DNA of 64,000 nt. It comes from Psococerastis gibbosa (taxonomy: Eukaryota > Arthropoda > Insecta > Psocodea > Psocidae). The stretch is from contig OZ020485.1 of NCBI GenBank assembly GCA_963971405.1, positions 5,828,001-5,892,000 on the forward strand, in the 5' to 3' direction. Of this stretch, positions 47,301 through 53,744 are shown in pieces. How positions within the stretch are numbered: the first letter of the stretch is position 1; every line of letters starts with the position of its first letter. Made by a program: the position numbers and the translations under genes. The notes under the pieces are model-generated. The model ran no database searches. It had not been told where the DNA came from and saw nothing but the letters and a program-made list of their open reading frames with translations.

Positions 47301-48153
47301 AGGAGATCTGAAGGAAGATCGACCTTCACCGGTCTGTTAAATGGTTGGAAACTGTTTTATAAACAATCTATTAAAATGTTTGTACTTAACATATTCCATG
47401 TCGCCATTTTAGTTCGTTATTGTTTGCAGCGCGTGATTTTACTCTATGATCATTGATCAATTTTAACAATGGCATAGAGTAAAATTGAAATGTCCTTCAA
47501 TACCATATTTGCTATTGACTATTGATGTATGTGGAATAAGCACCTAAGGGAAAGTAGAAAACTGAGGGAAAATAGAAAAATACAACTCCAGTTTATCTAC
47601 GTAGATAAATAATGCCAAGGAAACGTGAATCTGTACGTTTCCGACTTTACCCGACCGGTAGGTTGGGGAACTGCACTTGTGAAATCGAAAACGGCCATAT
47701 TTGTTGCTTTGAATTTTGCTTTTTATTTTTATTTAATTTAAAAAATGAGCTCGACGATAGAAACTAATAAAAAAAAAACAAAAGGAAACATGTGACAAGA
47801 GGTGGACTACAGCAGATGTTCATAAGTTGATAGACAAAGGCAAAGAAACTTTGGAGGTATGTTAGGTTAGGTTCTTCTATTTCTATGGTTGACGGAGGTA
47901 TCCTTACGCTGAGCTATTTCTCTATTTCCCCATTTTCTACTAAACACAGTGAATACCCCTACTTTACTATACTATACGAGATCTTTACGATACCGTACAG
48001 TTCATTAAGCTGGCTTTAATTTATGTTATAAAGCATTTTAAATAAGTGCTTACAAGAGACAAGAGTTGTTGAGGTTGTCTTTCTCTGCAGCTCCGCTGAA
48101 GCTGACCACCGGCATGTTGATTTGAACAGCCATTCTTATTCGCCACCGTGTAC
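23378..48153 (-). CDS. ABCG half-transporter (ABCG1/ABCG4 type), complete
   Basis: Membrane ABC half-transporter that works as a dimer to export lipids or xenobiotics. Thirteen coding exons, 5' to 3': 48153-48054 (ATG 48133-48131), 36799-36618, 35520-35403, 33540-33384, 31903-31719, 30762-30524, 29816-29712, 27999-27824, 27157-26989, 25987-25887, 25514-25359, 24731-24517, 23507-23378. Introns are GT-AG with matching phases (one donor is a weak GTGCAA after 33384). Product 670 aa, normal for ABCG1/4, with the family's reverse order, nucleotide-binding domain first. Walker [10 protein letters not shown] at about residues 110-118, LSGGQ at 213-217, Walker B VMFFDEP at about 232-238, H-loop His 270 in TIHQPS. 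Membrane domain from about residue 380, with [12 protein letters not shown] and [11 protein letters not shown]. Ends [12 protein letters not shown]. The first exon opens with an acceptor, so a 5' UTR exon lies further up. A start at the second-exon ATG (36771) is possible and would give 634 aa. No defects seen. Confidence 0.95.
23602..23751. mobile_element. Palindromic MITE of the GGGCCTACTATGG family, copy 2
   Basis: GGGCCTACTATGGCGATTAG at the left, TAATTGCCATAGTACGCCC at the right. Shares the centre (TTTTAATCCCAGGTTAAGAT) with 3667-3824. It is in the last ABCG intron. Confidence 0.7.
23820..23985. mobile_element. Hairpin module with CCGGAGT and GACCACGGCC, copy 1
   Basis: Has the 5' motif ACTTTCACAGCCGGAGT and the loop core CCGACCACGGCCTATCATCC, followed by CGGATTCTAC, which matches (inverted) the GTAGAATCCGGG of the copy at 49828. 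The spacing between motif and core is about 90 bp, longer than in the other copies. The left stem and the duplications are not clear, so this copy is degraded or rearranged. Confidence 0.5.
26731..26798 (+). mobile_element. SINE family C, 3' fragment
   Basis: AACTCATAACACGGGTATTA then GGATACATTCATTGCATTGT and TATGCGATTA. The palindromic MITE at 26799 inserted exactly at its 3' end, so the MITE is younger. Confidence 0.55.
26799..26960. mobile_element. Palindromic MITE, copy E
   Basis: GGGGGGTATTCCATATACTT at the left, ACGTATGTGGAATGGGCACC at the right, with exact TTA duplications (26796-26798 and 26961-26963). Interior almost identical to copy D. It sits 28 bp downstream of the ABCG donor at 26989 (minus strand), very close to the splice site. 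Confidence 0.88.
28015..28170 (+). mobile_element. SINE family A, degraded full-length copy
   Basis: Head GTAAAGTAGTGGTGGGGACT and CCGAAAGGTTGTTAATTCTA (mutated B box), a shortened centre (ACATGCTACGGAGAGCAGGC), then GTTGAGTGTCAGAGAAGG and TGGCTTAGTAATTTAAAAAT. It lies just upstream (in transcript sense) of the ABCG exon at 27999. Confidence 0.6.
28482..28740 (-). mobile_element. tRNA-derived SINE, family B, copy 2
   Basis: Nearly identical to 6964-7218, with A box, B box GGTTCGAGTCC and the shared central domain. Exact 13-bp duplications ACCAGTAATCGGT at 28469-28481 and 28741-28753. The high similarity and perfect duplications indicate recent activity. In an ABCG intron, in the same orientation as the gene. 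Confidence 0.9.
28830..29555 (+). repeat. Dispersed repeat family R, copy 2
   Basis: Starts TTTCCAATTTATACGTAGTA, then GACGGTCGAAATTTTCGATT, a GTCTGTCTGTCTGTCTGTCT run, GATGAAATTCGGCATGTAGG, and ends near GACGTCAGGTGGACT. The right terminus (ATAAATTGGAAAGC) is missing, so it is truncated. A TTTCC microsatellite lies at the left edge. Confidence 0.7.
30213..30345 (+). mobile_element. tRNA-derived SINE, family D, copy 1
   Basis: The first 73 nt fold like a tRNA: anticodon stem ACGCC/GGCGT with a 7-nt loop and T arm GTGGG-TTTAATT-CCCAC. A box TGGTCCAGCGGTTAAG, B box GGTTTAATTCC. Position 33 of the loop is C instead of U and an unrelated tail follows (CCTCTAATTTCGGTTATAAA), so this is a SINE head and not a working tRNA gene. 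A related copy is at 59898. Confidence 0.65.
31065..31227 (-). other. Exon-like open stretch in an ABCG intron, unassigned
   Basis: A 163-nt open stretch bounded by an acceptor (CTTCATTAG) and a donor (GCAG|GTAAAA) on the minus strand encodes 54 residues including [20 protein letters not shown] and [17 protein letters not shown]. It does not belong to the ABC fold at this position, between the Walker B and H-loop exons. I do not recognise it. The GC-richer sequence next to it (30890-31065) could be an old repeat. It may be a cassette from a transposon, a nested gene or chance. Confidence 0.25.
32158..32355 (-). mobile_element. SINE family A, near full-length
   Basis: Minus-strand order: head with B box GGTTCGAGTCC, ATGCTTCGGAGGGCATGTAA, GGTCCCGGGTCTTCC, CTCCGCTAGGTTGGCTTAGT, TTATTTATTTAT tail. 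It is in an ABCG intron, same strand as the gene. Confidence 0.8.
33752..33880 (+). mobile_element. SINE family A, body and tail
   Basis: GTTCGGAGAGCATGTAAAGC, GGCGGTCTCGGAG, TAGTTGAGCATAAGAGAGGG, CTCCGCTTAGTTGGCTAAGC, then TTATTATTTATTTATG. Headless and diverged; antisense in an ABCG intron. Confidence 0.65.
34148..34335 (-). mobile_element. SINE family A, near full-length, central deletion
   Basis: Minus strand: AGTAGTGGTACGGACTCCGA head, B-box remnant GGTTCCAGTCC, then the centre lacks most of ATGCTTCGGAGGGC, followed by AAAGCAGGTGGTCCCGGACC and CTCCGCTAGGTGGCGCTTAG. Tail (TTA)n. ABCG intron. Confidence 0.7.
35790..35985 (+). mobile_element. SINE family A interrupted by a short retroelement tail
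   Basis: The body runs CAGGCGGTCCCGGGTCTTCC and AATTGAGTGTAA to 35823, stops, and resumes at ACTCCGCTAGGTTGGCATAG about 105 bp later. The interposed AT-rich sequence ends in CATTCATTCATT, which looks like a 5'-truncated LINE tail. ABCG intron. Confidence 0.55.
37190..37306 (-). mobile_element. SINE family C, minus strand
   Basis: Minus strand: TCGATGGCCATGCGATCGGA, CGTGTCGTAACTCAACACGG, GAGGCGACTGAAGAGATCAA, ending TATGCGATTATTA and an A-rich tail. ABCG intron 1. Confidence 0.6.
37740..38290 (-). mobile_element. LINE 3' end with AT-rich tail
   Basis: The minus strand from about 38290 reads VLNYGI and WGK (the usual YG...WG motif after the reverse transcriptase), [23 protein letters not shown] and [10 protein letters not shown], typical of a LINE C-terminus with one or more frameshifts. 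Its 3' side reaches a TA-rich microsatellite at 37740-37830. Dead copy in ABCG intron 1. Confidence 0.6.
38535..38618 (-). mobile_element. SINE family C split by a hAT insertion
   Basis: Minus-strand SINE C (CGTGAGTCTCTACACACCAT, CGATCGGAGACCTGTCGTAA) whose head continues beyond the hAT element at 40031-40050 (CCATCGAA). Removing 38627-40030 plus one duplication restores a continuous head, which fixes the order: SINE first, hAT second. Confidence 0.75.
38627..40030 (+). mobile_element. hAT element, internally deleted, 1404 bp
   Basis: Ends CAGTCATGGGCCAA and TTTGCCCATCACTG form a short imperfect inverted repeat; exact 8-bp duplications AACTAAAC flank it (38619-38626, 40031-40038). It contains a broken transposase of the ZBED5/GTF2IRD2-like hAT group. 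With the N-terminal half missing between the left end and 38753 it cannot be autonomous, but intact termini could still be moved by a related enzyme. Confidence 0.9.
38753..39855 (+). pseudogene. Truncated hAT transposase (ZBED5/GTF2IRD2-like)
   Basis: The first frame (38753-39622) opens without an ATG inside the catalytic core: [20 protein letters not shown] with the catalytic-type Asp, [15 protein letters not shown] (Cys/His pair), [20 protein letters not shown]. It stops at 39622. The C-terminal dimerisation region ([34 protein letters not shown]), which holds the expected catalytic Glu, continues in another frame at 39649-39855. So the BED zinc finger and N-terminal part are deleted and a frameshift plus stop splits the rest. 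Full-length relatives are about 600 residues. About 360 codons remain. Confidence 0.85.
40405..40889. mobile_element. hAT element (CAGTGCCGGGTTTGGC) with another element inside its left end
   Basis: Left end CAGTGCCGGGTT (interrupted by the MITE at 40417, resuming TTTGGCTTTGTGG), right end CATAGCCAACCCGGCACTG. Exact 8-bp duplications CTGAAAAA at 40397-40404 and 40890-40897. About 311 bp without the insertion; no transposase. Confidence 0.85.
40417..40582. mobile_element. hAT-type MITE (CAGGGACGGATCCAG), copy 2, nested
   Basis: 166 bp, starting CAGGGACGGATCCAGCCC and ending TATCCGTCCTTG, flanked by exact 8-bp duplications GCCGGGTT (40409-40416, 40583-40590) taken from the terminal repeat of the outer hAT. 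Younger than its host element. Same family as 14788-14938. Confidence 0.9.
40898..41395. other. Part of ABCG intron 1, no feature seen
   Basis: AT-rich sequence between two hAT elements; no exon or repeat boundary recognised. Confidence 0.45.
41396..41656. mobile_element. hAT-type MITE (CAGTGGTTCCCAACC)
   Basis: 261 bp, starting CAGTGGTTCCCAACCAAGGT and ending GGTTGGGAACCACTG, with 7-of-8 matching flanks TTTTAGAA and TATTAGAA. Terminal repeat matches the element at 21252-21577 except one base. Confidence 0.85.
41838..43231. other. Part of ABCG intron 1, minor repeat remnants only
   Basis: 41838-41935 is a decayed SINE A fragment (minus). The stretch near 42660-42770 shares a motif (TCAGTAACATACCCAGCAGC) with sequence near 50620 and 53700, an uncharacterised dispersed repeat. 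No host exon seen. Confidence 0.4.
43232..43335 (-). mobile_element. SINE family A, 3' half
   Basis: Minus strand: CTAATTGAGTGTGTAAGAGA, GGCTTTATGACCCTAACTCC, then an ATTATTTATTTATTTATT tail. Head and centre are missing. Confidence 0.6.
43400..43960 (+). pseudogene. LINE fragment with RNase H domain
   Basis: [28 protein letters not shown] (an RNase H catalytic-region motif of non-LTR elements) in one frame, then after a stop [40 protein letters not shown] and [19 protein letters not shown] in another. The latter is the Cys/His-rich C-terminal tail of the same LINE type. Deletions and frameshifts make it inactive. Nearby GC content is higher than the background. ABCG intron 1, antisense. Confidence 0.75.
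43965..45125. other. Part of ABCG intron 1, no feature seen
   Basis: No exon, RNA gene or clear repeat found. Open frames are short and without known motifs. Confidence 0.4.
45129..45475 (+). mobile_element. LINE C-terminal fragment (RWLGH type)
   Basis: [30 protein letters not shown], then in a second frame [19 protein letters not shown], stop, [20 protein letters not shown] and AQDRGGWRD. This is the widespread C-terminal tail of RTE-like endonuclease/reverse-transcriptase elements. At least one frameshift and one stop. A GTAGTAGTAGTA run follows at the 3' end. Confidence 0.75.
46060..46945 (+). repeat. Dispersed repeat family R, copy 3, with internal tandem array
   Basis: Diverged 5' part (TTTGTGATGGCCAAAATTTT, TTTCAACGGATTTACGTG, ACGAAATATCTGCCTGTCGG) corresponding to the left side of family R, then the tandem array 46298-46871, then a right end resembling the family (GATAAATAGGAAAGC, CGGTTCTTT). 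Low identity suggests an old copy. Confidence 0.6.
46298..46871 (+). repeat. Minisatellite, 89-93 bp unit, about 6.4 copies
   Basis: Units begin GCAACCGAAATTTAACCCTA and continue ACAATTATTTACCATATCAC and ATCAATTCAGGGTTAGTATA. They start at about 46298, 46387, 46477, 46570, 46659, 46748 and 46840 (last partial). A single related unit occurs at about 53459 and a shorter form (AAATTTAACCATAGGAAAAT) is in the right part of R copies at 50228 and 58797, so the array arose by amplification of a family R subterminal segment. Confidence 0.9.
47036..47959. mobile_element. MITE-like element (GGGGTATTCACTG ends) hosting a second MITE
   Basis: GGGGTATTCACTGCGTTTGG at the left and CAGTGAATACCCC at the right, preceded by TAA and followed by TAC. 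About 445 bp without the inner MITE. The ends resemble those of the palindromic family (GGNGGTATTC), suggesting a related transposase. ABCG intron 1. Confidence 0.65.
47066..47544. mobile_element. Palindromic MITE, copy F (long form, 479 bp)
   Basis: Left CGTATTCCACATAGGTCAAT with AGTCAATAGTAAATATGGTA, right TACCATATTTGCTATTGACT and GTATGTGGAATAAGCACC; exact TAA duplications at 47063-47065 and 47545-47547. Much longer than the other copies, with about 330 bp of unrelated, partly palindromic centre (TCTATGATCATTGATCAATT). Confidence 0.75.
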
Positions 48154-48397
48154 CTGGAAAATAAAAAAAAAATATAGTACAAACATACGCCTATAAAATT
48201 GTTGCACAATCCCTAGCCTATAGCATTGTAGGTCTAGCACTACAGTGCGTGTGTGTGCCATTCACAGCCTATTAAATAGCCATAGGTCCATAGCAATACT
48301 ATAGGTTAAGCTGGAAATCTTAGATGGACAATATCTTCGATTACTTTTGTGTAAGCCTACACCTTGGCAACTGCCATTGATTTAAATTGTAGGGAGA

Positions 48398-48581
48398 CAG
48401 TGGTATATATAAGGGTGTACATCCCCCCCCCCCCCCCCGAAATGGTACAATGTGAGACGAAAGCGGCTTGGATGGTAAAATTTAACGTCATCTCGGGCCT
48501 ATACCCGTGACAAAATAGCTGAAGGCAATCTGGTTTTGCCCCCCCCCCCCCAAGAAAAAATATTTTATATATACACCACTG
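48398..48581. mobile_element. Short inverted-repeat element rich in C runs
   Basis: CAGTGGTATATATAAGGGTG at the left, TTATATATACACCACTG at the right; inside are two C runs of 17 and 13. The 8-bp flanks do not match, so the assignment to hAT is open. It lies 5' of the first ABCG coding exon. Confidence 0.55.
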
Positions 48582-48599
48582 CTAGGATGCATGTTGTAT

Positions 48600-49285
48600 G
48601 TTTTGTAAGTTTGTGAAAAATGAAAAAGGTCAGAGGAAACGGCTAGGACTAACCAATAAAAGCGACAGTGCTGCCAAAAATAGCATGACTCATTTCATTG
48701 AAAATAATAAGCAAACTTTGACAAATTAATTAAATGCAGGCTAGCGTACGAGATATGAATCACACATCGCTTGTTCCAATTAAAATCACAATTATGGCCT
48801 AAGACTCTAAGATCCGGAATTATGCATTTCTACCGCTCATCAGCTATTTGAATGAGACATGCATAATATGATAGATCATATACTGAAATCTGAATGAAAA
48901 TTTGCATATGGGTTGCCCATCAAAATCGCGTACTGGTCACTGGGCAAAAAAAAATAGTTCTTCGGCAACTGTTTCCGGTCAAACGCCCCACCTGCAAATT
49001 TCGAGTATTAACTGGTAGAATATGACCCAAGTAACAAGTAAAAAAAACAATGGGTTGCCTAATGTCCTGTGTGGCCCATAGTAAAGGGGTGCACGAAAGT
49101 TGGTAAACTGCCTCATCTGTTATTTAATCGAGTCATATATCATACCAAAGGTTCTTTTCTCTCTCTATATAATATAGGGTTGCCTTTGCAAAAGTGTGGG
49201 ACAACCATGGTTGTCTAGCCTTCCAACAGTCAGGACTCGGTAGTCAGGATCATGCTCAGAAACTAATCAAGCTATGGTAGATTGA
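48600..49285. other. Region upstream of the first ABCG coding exon, no feature recognised
   Basis: A 5' UTR exon and promoter of the ABCG gene should lie upstream of 48153, but nothing in this stretch can be assigned with confidence. Confidence 0.3.
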
Positions 49286-49389
49286 TCAATCCAAATTATA
49301 CGTAGTATAAGGAAAGCTTTTCCAAGAAAAATTTTCGATTCTGAGATTTCAACGGATTTACACGTTTTGAGGTCCCAGGAACCCAAAAA

Positions 49390-49462
49390 TGAAATGAAAT
49401 GAAATATCGTCTTTATTTTCAGGCGAGCTTTAGCCCCGAAGAGCTACTCCTCCAGCTAACCT
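49390..49462 (-). mobile_element. 73-bp LINE tail inserted in repeat R
   Basis: Absent from the other R copies at the same place (AACCCAAAAA...GTGGTTTTTACG). On the minus strand it reads GGAGGAGTAGCTCTTCGGGG, CTCGCCTGAAAATAAAGACG and ends in (ATTTC)n, the form of an extremely 5'-truncated LINE. Source element not in the window. Confidence 0.6.
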
Positions 49463-49827
49463 GTGGTTTTTACGAAATGTCTGTCTGTCTGTCGCTCTAT
49501 CTGTCTGTTCATCGATTTCCGGGCAAACTAATCGGTCAATTACGATGAAATTCGGCATGTAGGTTCACAAAAATCATACCTCGGGACCTTTCTTTTATTT
49601 TAGGCTAACTCAATTTGGGGGGTTTTATTCTCAAAAAACTCCCAAAAAACGTCTACAAAAATTATTTCTCAAAAACGGCTCCAACGATGTCTTTTAAATT
49701 CAAATATATTGTAGTCGCCTTTAATGTTGACAAAATGCAGGGGGTCGCTTGCCCCTTGATAGTTTGCTTCTGGGGGTAAAAAAATAAAAATAACTAAATT
49801 TTAATGAAAAATGACTAAAAAATAATT

Positions 49828-49937
49828 GTAACTGCATAAGCTTTCACGGCCGGAGTCAAATGAAGAACCAGTAGAATCCGGGAGTTCACTTTCAATTCGA
49901 CCACGGCCCATCAGCCCGGCTTCTACAGGTTCTTCAT
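49828..49937 (+). mobile_element. Hairpin module, copy 2 (110 bp, inserted in repeat R)
   Basis: 5' part GCTTTCACGGCCGGAGTC, then left stem ATGAAGAACCAGTAGAATCC-GGG, a loop holding TTCGACCACGGCCCATCAG, and right stem CCCGGCTTCTACAGGTTC-TTCAT, which ends the insert. The stems pair over 22 bp with two mismatches. Flanked by exact 11-bp duplications AAAAAATAATT (49817-49827 and 49938-49948). Repeat R copies 2 and 5 lack it, which confirms insertion. No A tail, no open frame. Confidence 0.85.
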
Positions 49938-50339
49938 AAAAAATAATTTTTCAGCGAAACCTTTCTATCGATGATTTCTACATCCAGGCATGTTTTAAGA
50001 TGTTAAATTGAGTAACGAAACCGGACAGGTTACTTTCCCAAAAAACTATTTGGTTTTTGCAAAAAAATGTATTTTTGAAAAAAATTATAGAAAATTCACG
50101 GTCAAATGCATTGCGTGCTCTGTCATTATTGCTGTGTGGTAATGTGTTGGTCTGACCTATCTAGAATTTACCTCACCTCCAGTAACGTTAGATGGACAAC
50201 CCCCCCCCCTCCCCCCCGAGATATCGGAAATTTAACAATAGGGAAATTATTTACCATGAAATTACTCATTTTCTCTATCTACTAATTTGGATAAATTGGA
50301 AAGCATGTTCGAGTAAACTCGGACCGGTTCTTTTTATGG

Positions 50340-51690
50340 AATTTCAACGCTATGCTTGGCCCGCCTACCCTTATTTATTTAATTTCTTATAATTTTACTA
50401 ACATAACCCATAATTTATGTTCATGTACCAAAGGTTAACCATTCTCAAAACAGTATTTCTCTATAGATAAAATACCACCCAAAGATGAGAGCCAGAAAAC
50501 TAAGAATTTAATAAAATGGCAGGAATAATTTATATAATGAAAATAAAAGTGATTATTTGGGCACAATTTATTTTAAAGCATTTTACGTCTCATTCATGAC
50601 ATCCTATTTCAGGATGTTGTGGTCAGCAGCATGTCAAACAGCCGCCTTTTCCGCTTTGGTACAATTGAAGGCTGTGCACTTATATGTGTCGGATCCAGTG
50701 GTTGGTCCAGGCCCCCCCCCCTCCACCCAACCAACATGACTTCGCTATGCTCCTGGATGGACAGATGTTCCTTTGTGTCGAATCTGAAGCCTCGAATATA
50801 TTGTATAGCAATAGTTGTTTGCTAGTTGACTGGTTCATTTCTGTACCAGCTGGACTACACCCAGTCTTAGGCATAGGCGATGGGTTGCCCACTTTTGAAA
50901 AGCTACGATATGACCACATTGCCTAGTAGGCTTTTCCATAACTCTAACAGAAAATGCAGCATCTTATCATTTCAAAAAAAAAAAGTCTAGCCTACACAAA
51001 GGAGATGAGGGAAGGTAGAGATAGGTGTTATTGGTGTACCTTGTATAGGCCAGCTTCGCAATGAATATTAGTGAATCATTGGTTTTTGTCCAGGCGTCAT
51101 AACATTTGAACTGAACACAAAATCGAATAACCAACACAAAAGGAATGTTCGCGATTCACTCTGGATTGAACACAGGGGGCACTAACACTAAAGGAACAAC
51201 CTAAGTTTCACTTCAGGCACAATATTATAACTTATGATACTCAAATTAAAGCTGGCCTAAACTTAGATACACAAATCAGCACAGCACAATGCTCCGTTCT
51301 GTTCTGTCAAAAGCCCAGCTGATCGCCATTGACCTGGTATTACTGAGAACACACGCTCACTAAGCTAAGCATCGGACTCTCATAACTTCTAGTGAGCCAG
51401 TACGAGGGGAGAGTCTCAAATAATGACAAAGACGAGCACAAAAGGATGAAAGCGACATGAAACGTTTCAGTGCTGGGCCAAGCAAGAAATCAATAGAGCT
51501 GCACGGCAAAACCGTGTAAGTGAATGAATGAGGTAGTGAGAGCATGCGTCCGACAAGTACAAATTGAGTGCAGGTGTACCGAATGAACTCGGGAGTTGTC
51601 AGAGTGCATAGTGCAGGTTTTACGCCAATGAATTGGCGTACAGAGCGGGGAGCTTCTCTATCGCTCCCTTTATTGAAATTCCTCATTCAT
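50340..51690. other. No host gene recognised
   Basis: Includes the motif shared with 42700 and 53700 (near 50620) and an 80-codon open frame at 50684-50926 with a C run in its 5' part (PPPPP). No domain, splice sites or second copy supports it as a gene. Confidence 0.35.
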
Positions 51691-51696
51691 AGATTA

Positions 51697-51918
51697 AAAT
51701 AAATAAATAAATAACGACTTTTTATTGTTTCTATTACTAAGCCAATCTAGCGGAGTTAGGGCTATAAAGCCCTCTCTTACACTCAACTAGGAAGGCCCGG
51801 GACCGCCTGCTTTACATGCCCTCCGAAGCATGGCCAGAAAATTTAGCCAGTATGGGACTCGAACCAACAACCTTTCGGGTGAAAGTCAGAGTCCGTACCA
51901 CTACGCTACATGTCCTGA
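51697..51918 (-). mobile_element. SINE family A, full-length reference copy
   Basis: Minus strand: head GTAGCGTAGTGGTACGGACT (A box) with B box GGTTCGAGTCC, centre ATGCTTCGGAGGGCATGTAA and GCAGGCGGTCCCGGGCC, body CTAGTTGAGTGTAAGAGAGG, TATAGCCCTAACTCCGCTAG, TTGGCTTAGTAATAGAAAC, tail (TTTA)n. The most complete of about ten copies here, and the basis for naming the family. Confidence 0.88.
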
Positions 51919-52169
51919 GATTAGGACAATCTACCGAGAAATGTCTAAGCTCTACGGTTTTCAAAAAGAAATCAAGGTTCCGGAAATTCCTGCGGATATA
52001 TAATTATGCAACCGGCTACAATTATTGGCAGAATGTCCAAATCCTACGAGATCAGCACCTAAACCAGATACCTTATAATTATAGAGAATGGATTGAGACG
52101 AGATGGGTCAGAATCATTAATCATGTTGTTTCCAACGCCAACTTTCACCTCGGGGGAAAGGGGAGTTGA

Positions 52170-52410
52170 CTGACAAGGTGGACCTCCTGATTATAGTGGA
52201 TTCCGAACCACTTGGGGAACATAGTAAAGTCACACGATTAAATCGGAGGTGACCAGGACTCGACACGCACGTAGACTGACTGATATATAGCCTCTGCACG
52301 TAGTCATGTCCCACCATGTTGCCCTGCCAACGCTGTGCACACTACCAAGTTTGCCGCAGTTTGAAACTTGCTCTGTTCTCCTGGATTCATCATGGTAAGG
52401 CCATTGGCAT
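52170..52410. repeat. Dispersed repeat, copy 2 of 2
   Basis: Matches 4175-4430 over GGACCTCCTGATTATAGTGG, TTCCGAACCACTTGGG, TCACACGATTA and CGGAGGTGACCAGGAC, with an extra segment of about 50 bp (ACGCACGTAGACTGACTG). Unclassified. Confidence 0.45.
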
Positions 52411-52540
52411 CATCATTAATCGTTAATCATCATTGGTGCATTATAGCCGTTATCAATGTGAACAAAACCCACTATATCGCTTTCCCCTGGGTAGTTTATT
52501 TCGGAGTGCAAAAGTCCAAGCAAGGTTTACTTTTTTAAGA

Positions 52541-53322
52541 AAAAAGAACGGGTCCTAGTTTACTCGAACATGCTTTCCAATTTATCTATTAATAGAGAGA
52601 GAAAATTTTCTTATGGTTAAATTTCGGATATCACGGGGGGGGGGGGGGGGGTCCACCTGACGTCACTGAAGGTGACGTAAATTCTAGATAGATCAGACCA
52701 ACACATTACAACACAGCAATGATGGCAGGGCACGCAATGCATTTGAGCCCGAATTTTCTGTCATTTTTTCAACAAAAAATCCCAATAGTTTCTTGGGAAA
52801 GCAAACTGCCCGGTTTCGTTACTCAATTTAACACCTAAAATATACCTGAAGTTAGAAATCATCGATAGAAAGGTTTCGCAGAAAAATGATTTTTTAGTCA
52901 TTTTTAATGAAAATTGAGTTATTTTTATTTTTTTACCCCCAGCAGCAAACTATAAAGGGGCAGGCGACCCCCCGCATTTTATCAACATTAATAACGACTA
53001 CAATATATGTGGATTTAAAAGAAATCGTTGGAGCCGTTTTTGAGTATAAACCCCCCCCCCCCAAATTGAGTTAGCCCAAAATAAAAAGAATGGTCCCGTA
53101 TGATTTTGGTGAACCTACATGCCAAATTTCATTCAAATCCACCGAGTAGTTTGCCCGGAAATCGATGAACAGACAGACAGACTGACAGAGCGACAGACAG
53201 ACATTTCGTAAAAACCACTTTTTTGGGTTCCTGGGACCTCAAAATCCGTTGAAATCTCGGAATCGAAAATTTCTACCATCACAAAGCTTTCCTTATACTA
53301 CGTATAAATTGGAAAGCAAAAA
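52541..53322 (-). repeat. Dispersed repeat family R, copy 5
   Basis: Inverse orientation: starts AAAAAGAACGGGTCCTAG, CATGCTTTCCAATTTATC, has an 18-G run, GACGTCACTGAAGGTGACGT, CAGACAGACAGACTGACAG and ends ACTACGTATAAATTGGAAAG. Close to copy 1. A diverged R fragment with a minisatellite unit follows at about 53335-53590. Confidence 0.75.
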
Positions 53323-53744
53323 TATTTTTTGAAGTAATTGAGGATAATCCCCCCCGCGCAATGCATTGCTTACCCTGACATAATTATTGTACTCGTATTG
53401 GTCTGTCCAGCTCCAGCCCAGACCAATCCAGTGCTCTATAGGATAGTAAAAATTGTGGCAACCGAAATTTAACCCCAGTACAATTATATGGAACTTCATT
53501 ACTCATCTGTACAATACCTATATACATACCTGTATGTTTATTAATTGATAAATATGAAAGCATGTAAGGGTTCGTACCAAATTCATAATGAAATCACAGC
53601 CTATAAAAAATCGCCGTGGCAGGACAGTCCAATAAGGGTCTAGGCCTGAGCACAGGTAGAGGATACTCCCCCATGACCACTGCTCTATTTGGTATATTGC
53701 GGTCAGCAACATACCCAAAATCTAACCAAATTCTTAGTTATAAT

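Larger units (their letters stand above)
49290..50335 (+). repeat. Dispersed repeat family R, copy 4, with two insertions
   Basis: Left ATACGTAGTATAAGGAAAGC, GTCTGTCTGTCTGT run, GATGAAATTCGGCATGTAGG, G/C run before GAGATATCGG, right end ATAAATTGGAAAGCATGTTC and CGGACCGGTTCTTTTT. Comparison with copy 2 shows two inserted pieces: 49390-49462 and 49828-49937. Confidence 0.8.

Noticed and set aside
48021-48209. 62-codon open frame overlapping the first ABCG exon
   Set aside because: It is a different frame from the ATG-initiated one that links in phase to the exon at 36799.
50684-50926. 80-codon open frame with a PPPPP stretch
   Set aside because: The prolines come from a C run. No splice signals, no second copy and no domain support a gene.
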